Assembly (NCBI GenBank): GCA_020028595.1
Contig: JAIBHQ010000094.1
Coordinates: forward strand, 1 to 5,033
From: Nitrospirota bacterium
GTDB taxonomy: Bacteria > Nitrospirota > Nitrospiria > Nitrospirales > Nitrospiraceae
DNA length: 5,033 bases
Direction of reading: 5' to 3'
The position numbers and the translations under genes are program-made. Below the pieces are notes generated by a model. The model was not told where the DNA came from. It did not search any database and was given only the letters and a program-made list of their open reading frames with translations. Every line of letters starts with the position of its first letter. Position 1 is the first letter of the stretch. Positions 1-4,833 of the stretch are shown one piece after another.

Positions 1-1
1 A

Positions 2-169
2 CGCGTCAGCTTCGGGATCGAGGCTGCCGAACATTGGAACGCCACGCTGTTCCTCGACAATGCGACGAATGAGGAAGGCATTCAACCGGACCCCAATGTG
101 CCGTCCGGTCAAACTAACGTGGTCATCCGGCCGCGCACCTATGGTGTTCAAGTCGAGTACCGGTACTAG
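2..169 (+). CDS. TonB-dependent outer-membrane receptor, C-terminal fragment
   Basis: The frame is open from the left edge to a TAG at 167-169 and encodes 55 residues. The segment WNATLFLDNATNEEG followed by RPRTYGVQVEYRY is typical of the last two or three beta-strands of a TonB-dependent receptor. Such barrels usually have a 'ATLFVDNLTNE'-like strand and turn, then an 'RPRTxGxxxxYxF/Y' strand. The protein ends in an aromatic residue (Tyr), as expected for a BAM-inserted outer-membrane barrel. The plug domain, TonB box and most of the barrel lie outside the window, so the ligand cannot be inferred. Family knowledge: these receptors use TonB-ExbBD energy to import siderophores, cobalamin, oligosaccharides or other large or hydrophobic molecules. 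It lies upstream of, and in the same direction as, the exported-protein genes, but strong inverted repeats in between suggest a separate transcript. Confidence 0.85.
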   Translation, partial: RVSFGIEAAEHWNATLFLDNATNEEGIQPDPNVPSGQTNVVIRPRTYGVQVEYRY

Positions 170-177
170 GGGCTGAT

Positions 178-229
178 GCTTGCCGCCTGAGCGGGCAACG
201 ACCGTAGGTCATACCTTCAGGCGGCAAGC
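178..229. repeat. Perfect 13-bp inverted repeat after the receptor gene
   Basis: GCTTGCCGCCTGA at 178-190 is the exact reverse complement of TCAGGCGGCAAGC at 217-229. The 26-base spacer contains its own small hairpin, GACC-GTA-GGTC (200-210). In RNA this would fold into a long GC-rich stem with an internal stem-loop, starting 9 bases after the receptor stop codon. It most likely acts as a 3'-end stabiliser or as part of a termination region. No U tract follows it directly, so it is not a classical intrinsic terminator by itself. Confidence 0.75.
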
Positions 230-254
230 TGCTTGCGCTAAAAGCGCTAGCAGC
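228..254 (+). terminator. Terminator-like hairpin downstream of the receptor gene
   Basis: GCTGCT (228-233) pairs with AGCAGC (249-254), and GCGCT (235-239) pairs with AGCGC (243-247) around an AAA loop. The two blocks are separated by a single T/T mismatch. This gives an 11-bp, GC-rich stem with a three-base loop. The following bases (CTGTGTAGTGTCTGT) are T-rich at best and lack a true T run, so efficiency as a rho-independent terminator is uncertain. The structure overlaps the 178-229 inverted repeat by only two bases, so both could form in tandem. Its position between the receptor and the next gene supports separation of two transcription units. Confidence 0.5.
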
Positions 255-291
255 CTGTGTAGTGTCTGTCCCTGCCGCGTGAGTACTTCGC

Positions 292-320
292 CACACTGGC
301 CCGTGATTTATGAGTAAAAT
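292..320 (+). promoter_or_regulatory. Possible promoter of the MBL-led operon
   Basis: TAAAAT at 315-320 matches the sigma70 -10 consensus TATAAT at five of six positions and lies 33 bases before the chosen ATG. The region 17 bases upstream of it (around 292-297) is CACACT, a poor -35 element. The call rests on the -10 match, the gap after the hairpins and the need for a promoter here. An activator-dependent promoter is an equal possibility. Confidence 0.25.
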
Positions 321-353
321 TTGTCGGGACTTTCGCGGCCAAAGGCGGTCTTG

Positions 354-1346
354 ATGCATACCCGTGCGCTACGTTACCTGTTGGCAGTGCCCGCTTTCGG
401 GGTCGCGTTGTTGCTCGGTGGCCAAAGTACTGCCTTCGCGCAGCACCTGGATTCGCAGGCGCTCGGCGATGGCATCGAGCTCTTCCGAATTCGACCCAAT
501 TTCTACGTGCTGATGGGCGCGGGTGCGAACGTTGCCATCCAGGTGGGCTCCGATGGCGCCGTGGTAGTAGACACCGGCGACGCGGCGCACGCGGACCGTT
601 TGGTGGCCGAGCTGAAGAAGCTGACGCCTCGTCCCATTCGTTACTTGATCAACACCACCGCCGATGCCGATCATGTCGGCGGCAACGAGAAGGTCGCCAA
701 GGCGGGCAGGAATCTTCGCCAGCTTGGCAACCCGGGGGCTAACGTGGTGCCTGCCGCTATTGCGGCTGCGGAGGGCGCTCTTCTGCGCATGAGCGTCGAT
801 AAGTATCCCGAAAGTGCATGGCCGAGCGAATCGTTCCCGGAGAGCATGAACCTGTACCTCAATGACGAGGGCATCGAGGTGCTGCATCAGCCGAACGCGC
901 ATACCGACGCAGACAGCCTGGTCTTTTTTCGCCGCTCCGACGTAGTGATGGCTGGCGACATCATCGACACGCGGCGCTTCCCGATGATTGACGTGGCCAA
1001 TGGCGGCAGCATCAGCGGCGAAATCGCGGCACTCAATCGCATCATCGGGCTCGCCATTTCGTCGATACCGATCGTATCGCGGGAGGCAGGGACGGTGATC
1101 GTTCCCGGCCATGGCCGCCTGCTGGATAAAATCGATGTCGTCGAGTACCGCGACATGATCGTGATCCTGCGCGATCGCATCGAGCACCTGATAAAGCAGG
1201 GCAAGTCACTGGCAGAGGTGAAGGCAGCGAATCCCGCCCTGGACTACAGGACGCGGTATGGAAACGACAAGGGCTCGTGGACCACAGATATGTTCGTCGA
1301 AGCGGTGTTCAATAGCCTGACCGCCGACGGATCCAAGCAGCACTAG
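354..1346 (+). CDS. Exported metallo-beta-lactamase-fold protein with altered zinc motif
   Basis: This is a 330-residue MBL-fold protein, probably periplasmic. The ATG at 354 is chosen because AAAGGCGG lies five bases upstream and because the protein then begins with a good Sec signal peptide: MHTRALR, a hydrophobic stretch at about 8-23, and an AFA|Q cleavage site after residue 29. An in-frame TTG at 321 would add 11 residues before the signal. MBL landmarks follow in order: GAVVVDTGD near 68-76; the metal loop at 101-111, where HxHxDH reads T102-A-D104-A-D106-H107 and is followed by VGGN; H183 in NAHTDADS; D202 in MAGD; and H253 in VPGHG. Asp106, His107, His183, Asp202 and His253 therefore remain, while the first two His ligands are Thr and Asp. 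Family members are hydrolases or related enzymes (glyoxalase II-like, quinoprotein-relay, lactamase). The substrate is unknown and zinc stoichiometry may be altered. It is the first gene of a tight three-gene run. Confidence 0.92.
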   Translation: MHTRALRYLLAVPAFGVALLLGGQSTAFAQHLDSQALGDGIELFRIRPNFYVLMGAGANVAIQVGSDGAVVVDTGDAAHADRLVAELKKLTPRPIRYLINTTADADHVGGNEKVAKAGRNLRQLGNPGANVVPAAIAAAEGALLRMSVDKYPESAWPSESFPESMNLYLNDEGIEVLHQPNAHTDADSLVFFRRSDVVMAGDIIDTRRFPMIDVANGGSISGEIAALNRIIGLAISSIPIVSREAGTVIVPGHGRLLDKIDVVEYRDMIVILRDRIEHLIKQGKSLAEVKAANPALDYRTRYGNDKGSWTTDMFVEAVFNSLTADGSKQH

Positions 1347-1362
1347 TTTGGAGCACATGGGC

Positions 1363-2178
1363 ATGAGCTTTCGAGATGGGACGAAGAGTCTTTGCACGCT
1401 GCTTGTCATGGGATCCCTCGTGGTTCCGATCACCAGCCAGAGCGGCCAGGCACCGGGGAGGCCTGCGGAGCCGTCCGCGCCGCCGACACCCCGTGCCGCC
1501 GCGCCGATCGATCTCGCCGGATACTGGGTGTCGGTGGTCAGCGAGGAGTGGCGGTATCGCATGGTCACGCCGGCCAAGGGCGACTTCGGCGGCGTGCCGA
1601 TGACACCCGAGGCGGAAAGCGTCGCCAACGCATGGGACCCGGCAGCTGATGAACGGGCCGGCGAGCAGTGCCGTTCGTATGGCGCGCCCGCAATCATGCG
1701 CGTGCCAGGCCGATTGCATATCACGTGGGTGGACGACAACACCCTGCAGATGGAAACCGATACGGGGATGCAGAAACGTTTGTTTCGCTTCGGCGCCGCT
1801 GCATCCCGACCTGCGGAACCCTCCTGGCAAGGGTCGTCTGCGGCCGCGTGGGATCTGCCGCCGGTAGGCGGGACGATGGCCGAGAGCTTCAATGTTACCG
1901 TCCCCAACCGCAATCCGGTCAACGGCACGATGAAAGCGGTGACAAAGAACCTTCTTCCAGGATACCTGCACAAGAACGGCATTCCGTACAGCGAAAATGC
2001 GGTGTTGACGGAGTACTTCAATATCGTCGGCGGCCCGCAAGGCACGCTGTGGCTGGTAGTGACGTCCCTCGTTGAAGATGCCCGCTACCTGCGGCAGCCG
2101 TTTCTCTTCAGCACCCAGTTCAAGAAACAGTCGGACTCCAAAGGCTGGGATCCGACTCCCTGTTCCTCAACCTGGTAG
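1363..2178 (+). CDS. Exported protein of uncharacterised family, tandem paralogue 1
   Basis: I recognise a family pattern seen in environmental bacteria but know no assigned function. The protein has 271 residues from the ATG at 1363. That start has GGAG at 1350-1353 with a nine-base spacer. ATG 1357 (two residues longer) and TTG 1348 are in frame but sit too close to or on that site. The N-terminus looks like a signal peptide (hydrophobic about 10-23), although the cleavage site is unclear. A Pro/Ala-rich linker (31-48) follows, then a mature domain with IDLAGYW (49-55), a GVPMTPEAESVA segment (77-88), EQCRSYG (C103), VPGRLHITW (114-122), LTEYFN (215-220), EDARYLRQP (238-246) and a terminal WDPTPC (C267). 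Regular alternating strands and Trp/Tyr content suggest a beta-rich, possibly lipocalin-like fold (inference). C103 and C267 may form a disulphide. It starts 16 bases after the MBL gene and ends seven bases before its paralogue, so co-transcription is likely. Confidence 0.85.
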   Translation: MSFRDGTKSLCTLLVMGSLVVPITSQSGQAPGRPAEPSAPPTPRAAAPIDLAGYWVSVVSEEWRYRMVTPAKGDFGGVPMTPEAESVANAWDPAADERAGEQCRSYGAPAIMRVPGRLHITWVDDNTLQMETDTGMQKRLFRFGAAASRPAEPSWQGSSAAAWDLPPVGGTMAESFNVTVPNRNPVNGTMKAVTKNLLPGYLHKNGIPYSENAVLTEYFNIVGGPQGTLWLVVTSLVEDARYLRQPFLFSTQFKKQSDSKGWDPTPCSSTW

Positions 2179-2185
2179 TTTAGAT

Positions 2186-3142
2186 ATGGCATTCATTCGT
2201 ATCCTTACTGCCGTCGCTGCCAGTTTCATTGGCATTCTCATGATCGTGTGCCCGGCATTGGCACAGTTCGGCGGGGCGGCTGAACCCGATCTGTCGGGCT
2301 CGTGGAGAAGCCCCCTCCAGGAGGATGCCGGCCCCCGGACGAGAGGCCCTTTGCCAGCTGATTACAGTGGACTCCCGTTGAACGACGCGGGCAAAGCGCT
2401 CGCGCTCAGCACATCGATAGCGCGCTACTCGGCGATTGACCGGCAGTGCGCCATGTATCCGCCTCAGTATCTGGTACTGGGTCCCTTTGGCATGAAGGTC
2501 TGGGCGGACCTCGATCCGTCTACGGGATCGACGATCGCCTACCACATCGGCGCATGGGAAGACCGCACGGAGGCAGTCATCTGGATGGATGGCCGGCCGC
2601 ATCCTTCGGCGAATGCGCCGCACACGCGAGCCGGTTTCGAAACGGGGCAGTGGCGCGGCAATACGCTGACGACGCACACCAGCCATATCAAGATGGGCAT
2701 GATCCGCAGAAATGGCGCGCAAGTCAGCGATGAGACGACACTCACCAGTCACTACATCCGCAACGGCAATCTCCTGACGGTGCTGGTCTTCGTGGAAGAT
2801 CCGGTCTACCTGTCCGAGCCGCTGCCGGTTTCCAAGGACTTTCAGCTCAATGACGCCCGTACCGTGTCTGGGACCGGCCCGCCCTGTTCCCCTTCTTATG
2901 AAGGGACGGACCCGAATTCCGTGGCTCACTACCTGCCCGGTACGAATCCCTTGACCGATGAGTTGTACAAGACACACGGCGTTCCAAAGGAAGCGGCACG
3001 GGGGGGCGCGGAGACGATGTACCCCGAGTACCGCAAGAAACTGAAGGATGCCTATGTGAGGCCCGAAAAGTGCCTCAGCGATTGCGGACTGGCGGAAAGA
3101 CTCAGGGAGCTCGGCGGCCCTCGTGCGTTCGAAGACCACTAG
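2186..3142 (+). CDS. Exported protein of uncharacterised family, tandem paralogue 2
   Basis: The protein has 318 residues and its function is unknown. ATG 2186 is chosen because it begins a clear Sec signal peptide: MAFIR, a hydrophobic core to about residue 21, and ALA|Q cleavage after residue 26. The same frame runs further upstream, inside the previous gene, without signal-like sequence. No good ribosome site is visible, and the seven-base gap to the preceding stop suggests translational coupling. The mature part mirrors the upstream protein: PDLSGSW (34-40), YSGLPLNDAGKALA (60-73), RQCAMYP (C88), TTLTSHYIRNGN (184-195), EDPVYLSEP (204-212) and GTGPPC (C234). It also has a central segment with WMDGRPHP (133-140) and GQWRGNTL (154-161). 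Unlike its neighbour, it extends about 84 residues past the shared end, with GTNPLTDELYKTHG, a charged stretch, and C296-xxx-C300. It is probably periplasmic and acts with the other genes of this run (inference). Confidence 0.87.
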   Translation: MAFIRILTAVAASFIGILMIVCPALAQFGGAAEPDLSGSWRSPLQEDAGPRTRGPLPADYSGLPLNDAGKALALSTSIARYSAIDRQCAMYPPQYLVLGPFGMKVWADLDPSTGSTIAYHIGAWEDRTEAVIWMDGRPHPSANAPHTRAGFETGQWRGNTLTTHTSHIKMGMIRRNGAQVSDETTLTSHYIRNGNLLTVLVFVEDPVYLSEPLPVSKDFQLNDARTVSGTGPPCSPSYEGTDPNSVAHYLPGTNPLTDELYKTHGVPKEAARGGAETMYPEYRKKLKDAYVRPEKCLSDCGLAERLRELGGPRAFEDH

Positions 3143-3177
3143 AACTCGGACAGGCTCTTAGGCCTTTGGCGCCCCCC

Positions 3178-3217
3178 CCAATGGCTCGACCAATGGCTCG
3201 ACCAATGGCTCGACCAA
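3178..3217. repeat. 12-bp tandem repeat, 3.3 copies
   Basis: CCAATGGCTCGA occurs three times without a mismatch (3178-3189, 3190-3201, 3202-3213), followed by a partial CCAA. It sits in the 104-base spacer between two convergent genes, just after a run of eight C (3172-3179). Perfect identity suggests recent slippage or a selected protein or replication site. The unit length is divisible by three, so the repeat would read as Pro-Met-Ala-Arg in one frame, but no credible gene covers it. I see no clear bidirectional terminator in the spacer. Confidence 0.95.
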
Positions 3218-3246
3218 ACGCACGTCCCAGGTTCCAGGAGAACTTC

Positions 3247-4569
3247 TCAGCCCATGGTCGGCGGGGAGTGGCGATCGACGATCAGGATGCCCAGGCTGGC
3301 CACGACGAGCACTCCGGCCACCAGCACGAAGAACAGGCCATTACCCCCAGGCAGGCTCAGGACCACCCCCCCGGCGAAGGCGCTGGTAATCGAGCCCAGG
3401 CGACCGACTCCGGCAACGAGGCCGACACCGGTAGAGCGGCAGTTGGTCGGATACGCTGCGGCCGCGAGTCCATAGAGCGCGGCCTGAAGCCCTGAGGCGG
3501 AAGCGCCCGCGCACGAAAGTCCGATCATCACGGCGAGTTCGGACGGGCGACCGGTGAGGATGAGATAGGCCATGACCACAGTGACGGCCAACGCGCAACC
3601 GAGGATCAGCAAGAGCCCGGTCCGGGACCCCCGCCAGGCAATCAGCAGCCCGCCGCCGATGGCGCCTGCCAGACTCCACATGTTGAAGTAGAAGGCCCCA
3701 CGGATGGCGACATCCAGCGGCATGCCCATTGAGGTGAGCACGGTCGGCACCCAGTTGGAAAAGCAGTAGAACACCATCAGGCCCGAGAAAAAGGCCAGAG
3801 ACAGACCGAGACTGACGCGTACGTGATTGCGAGTGAACACATCCCTCCAACTGGCCTTGGTCGCCGCGGAGTCGACGGTGAAGGTAGACCCAGTAAAGTT
3901 TCGCGCCGGAAAGGCCTTGGTCAGCAGCCGCTCAGCACGGGTGGAATCGTCGCCACGATTCATCAGGAAGCGCAGCGACTCAGGCAGTAACAACAGGAGC
4001 AGAACGCCCACGACCAGTCCCAACACTCCACCGAACGCAAAAATCGAACGCCAGCCATAGTCAGGAATGAGCCAGCGGGATACGGCCGCACCGATCATTC
4101 CCCCGAGCGGTACGCCGATGATCATCAGGCTGACGGCATGGCTGCGCAGGCGCGCCGGCATCCATTCCGCCAGCAACGCAGTGGCGTTGGGCAGCATGGC
4201 TCCGAAACCGAGGCCGCTGATCAGCCGCAGGATCGTCAGGCTGGTGATGTCCGGTGCCCGGGATGTCGCGATCGTCGCCACGCCGAAAAAAGCGGCACTG
4301 GCGACGATCGCCATACGTCGTCCCAATTTGTCGCCAACGATGCCGCCCAGTGGTGCTCCGAGCGCCATGCCGACGAGCGCCGCTGCGATCGCGGGTGCGA
4401 GATCGGCCTTTGCGAGTCCCCACTCAGCCAGGAGCACCGGTCCGGCGAAAGCAATCGCCTGAATATCGAAGCCATCGACGATGATGGCGAGCATGGTCAG
4501 GACCAGCACGCGAATTTGCAGGAGGCCAACCCGCTCCTTCTCGATAACTTCCGTGACGTTGACGACCAT
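3247..4569 (-). CDS. MFS transporter, aromatic acid:H+ symporter (AAHS) type
   Basis: This inner-membrane permease of 440 residues has about 12 hydrophobic segments, the usual length and layout for AAHS members such as PcaK, BenK and MhpT. Visible motifs are the VTEVIEKE lead-in, DGFDIQAIAF in TM1 (Asp32 and Asp35), motif A GGIVGDKLGRR in the TM2-TM3 loop (75-85), RLISGLGFGAMLPNA in TM4 (Arg115), the PES(L)RFL end of TM6 (196-202) and a central cytoplasmic loop to about 245. YPTNCRSTGVGLVAGVGR (373-390) in the C-half is a typical AAHS signature. The family takes up aromatic and related carboxylates with protons; the substrate here cannot be specified. The start at 4569 is preferred because the family normally begins near VTxLID/E and a G-rich run lies six bases upstream. 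An ATG at 4611 in frame would add 14 residues but has no ribosome site and lies beside the 4613-4629 dyad. The gene is convergent with the exported-protein operon. Confidence 0.94.
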   Translation of the reverse strand: MVVNVTEVIEKERVGLLQIRVLVLTMLAIIVDGFDIQAIAFAGPVLLAEWGLAKADLAPAIAAALVGMALGAPLGGIVGDKLGRRMAIVASAAFFGVATIATSRAPDITSLTILRLISGLGFGAMLPNATALLAEWMPARLRSHAVSLMIIGVPLGGMIGAAVSRWLIPDYGWRSIFAFGGVLGLVVGVLLLLLLPESLRFLMNRGDDSTRAERLLTKAFPARNFTGSTFTVDSAATKASWRDVFTRNHVRVSLGLSLAFFSGLMVFYCFSNWVPTVLTSMGMPLDVAIRGAFYFNMWSLAGAIGGGLLIAWRGSRTGLLLILGCALAVTVVMAYLILTGRPSELAVMIGLSCAGASASGLQAALYGLAAAAYPTNCRSTGVGLVAGVGRLGSITSAFAGGVVLSLPGGNGLFFVLVAGVLVVASLGILIVDRHSPPTMG

Positions 4570-4612
4570 CTTTTGCCCCCCAATTAGGCTATCTATTTTT
4601 AACTTGCGCATG

Positions 4613-4629
4613 TGTTCGATATACGAACA
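4613..4629. promoter_or_regulatory. Operator-like perfect dyad upstream of the MFS gene
   Basis: TGTTCGATATACGAACA is a perfect inverted repeat of six-base arms with a five-base AT-rich centre. It lies 44 bases before the preferred MFS start codon. The length and GTTCG/CGAAC half-sites resemble operators reported for IclR-family regulators of aromatic catabolism genes, from memory and not tested here. No regulator gene is in the window. Its position near the probable transcription start fits repression that is relieved by substrate. Confidence 0.55.
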
Positions 4630-4635
4630 ATGACC

Positions 4636-4664
4636 GATATATGCTACCGGGATTTCGGTCTACA
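4636..4664 (-). promoter_or_regulatory. Weak candidate promoter of the MFS gene
   Basis: On the minus strand, TATATC (complement of 4636-4641) matches the -10 consensus at four of six positions. It lies 17 bases downstream of TGTAGA (complement of 4659-4664), which matches the -35 consensus at three of six. Transcription would start near 4629, at the edge of the TGTTCG dyad, so a bound repressor would block it. Matches are modest and the call is tentative. Confidence 0.25.
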
Positions 4665-4676
4665 GACCGGTTTTTT
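4656..4676. promoter_or_regulatory. CGGTCT-AC-AGACCG dyad followed by T6
   Basis: The 14-bp palindrome CGGTCTACAGACCG (4656-4669) is followed by G and six T. On the + strand this looks like a short intrinsic terminator (five-bp stem, TACA loop), but no + strand gene lies upstream for it to end. A third half-site, GACCGA, at 4632-4637 is inverted relative to the left arm. The GACCG copies at 4632 and 4665 are 33 bp apart, about three helical turns. This arrangement, at the likely promoter, favours an operator for a regulator of the MFS gene. Confidence 0.4.
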
Positions 4677-4764
4677 GATGTCAGTCTTTGGGCCTGCGCT
4701 TATAGAGGCGACGACGCCTGACGTAACTTGCCCTTCAAGTTTCTAAATCTTAAGGAGACCGAGG

Positions 4765-4833
4765 GTGAAGCTACGAGGTTTTCTATGTCAGTCTATGTCG
4801 TTCTGCAAAGCTGGCATTGCTGTGAAAGAGTAA
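4765..4833 (+). CDS. Possible 22-codon small ORF with strong ribosome site
   Basis: AAGGAG (4752-4757) sits seven bases before a GTG (4765) that opens a 22-codon frame ending in TAA (4831-4833). The start site is near ideal, but the peptide (VKLRGFLCQSMSFCKAGIAVKE, given here as VKLRGFLCQS then MSFCKAGIAVKE) resembles nothing I know. It could be a leader peptide, the first codons of a gene broken by a frameshift, or chance. A TTG-started frame of 99 codons at 4728-5027 overlaps it but has no ribosome site and an unusual Cys/Arg-rich composition, so I do not call that as a gene. Confidence 0.2.
   Translation: MKLRGFLCQSMSFCKAGIAVKE

Noticed and set aside
321..353. TTG at 321 as start of the MBL gene
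   Set aside because: No ribosome site precedes it and it would put 11 polar residues before the signal peptide. ATG 354 has AAAGGCGG at good spacing.
369..1187. 272-codon minus-strand frame opposite the MBL gene
   Set aside because: It is the antisense shadow of a well-supported gene in GC-rich DNA. It is His/Arg/Val-rich with no recognisable domain, and the + strand product has clear motifs.
1206..2045. Long minus-strand frames opposite paralogue 1
   Set aside because: Two overlapping antisense frames with odd composition and no domain; the + strand frame has a signal peptide and a family pattern.
2072..2185. Upstream in-frame start for paralogue 2
   Set aside because: It lies within the end of paralogue 1 and would bury the signal peptide behind 38 extra residues.
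2180..3139. 319-codon minus-strand frame opposite paralogue 2
   Set aside because: It is an Arg/Ile-rich antisense shadow; the sense frame begins with a proper signal peptide and shares motifs with its neighbour.
3070..3495. 141-codon + frame containing PMARPMARPMAR
   Set aside because: It begins inside paralogue 2 and runs antisense into the permease. The repeated residues only reflect the 12-bp DNA repeat.
4570..4611. ATG at 4611 as start of the permease
   Set aside because: No ribosome site is visible and the extra 14 residues are not family-like, although it cannot be excluded.
4706..4719. AGGCG-ACGA-CGCCT hairpin
   Set aside because: A five-bp stem without a T tract or linked gene is expected by chance in such DNA.
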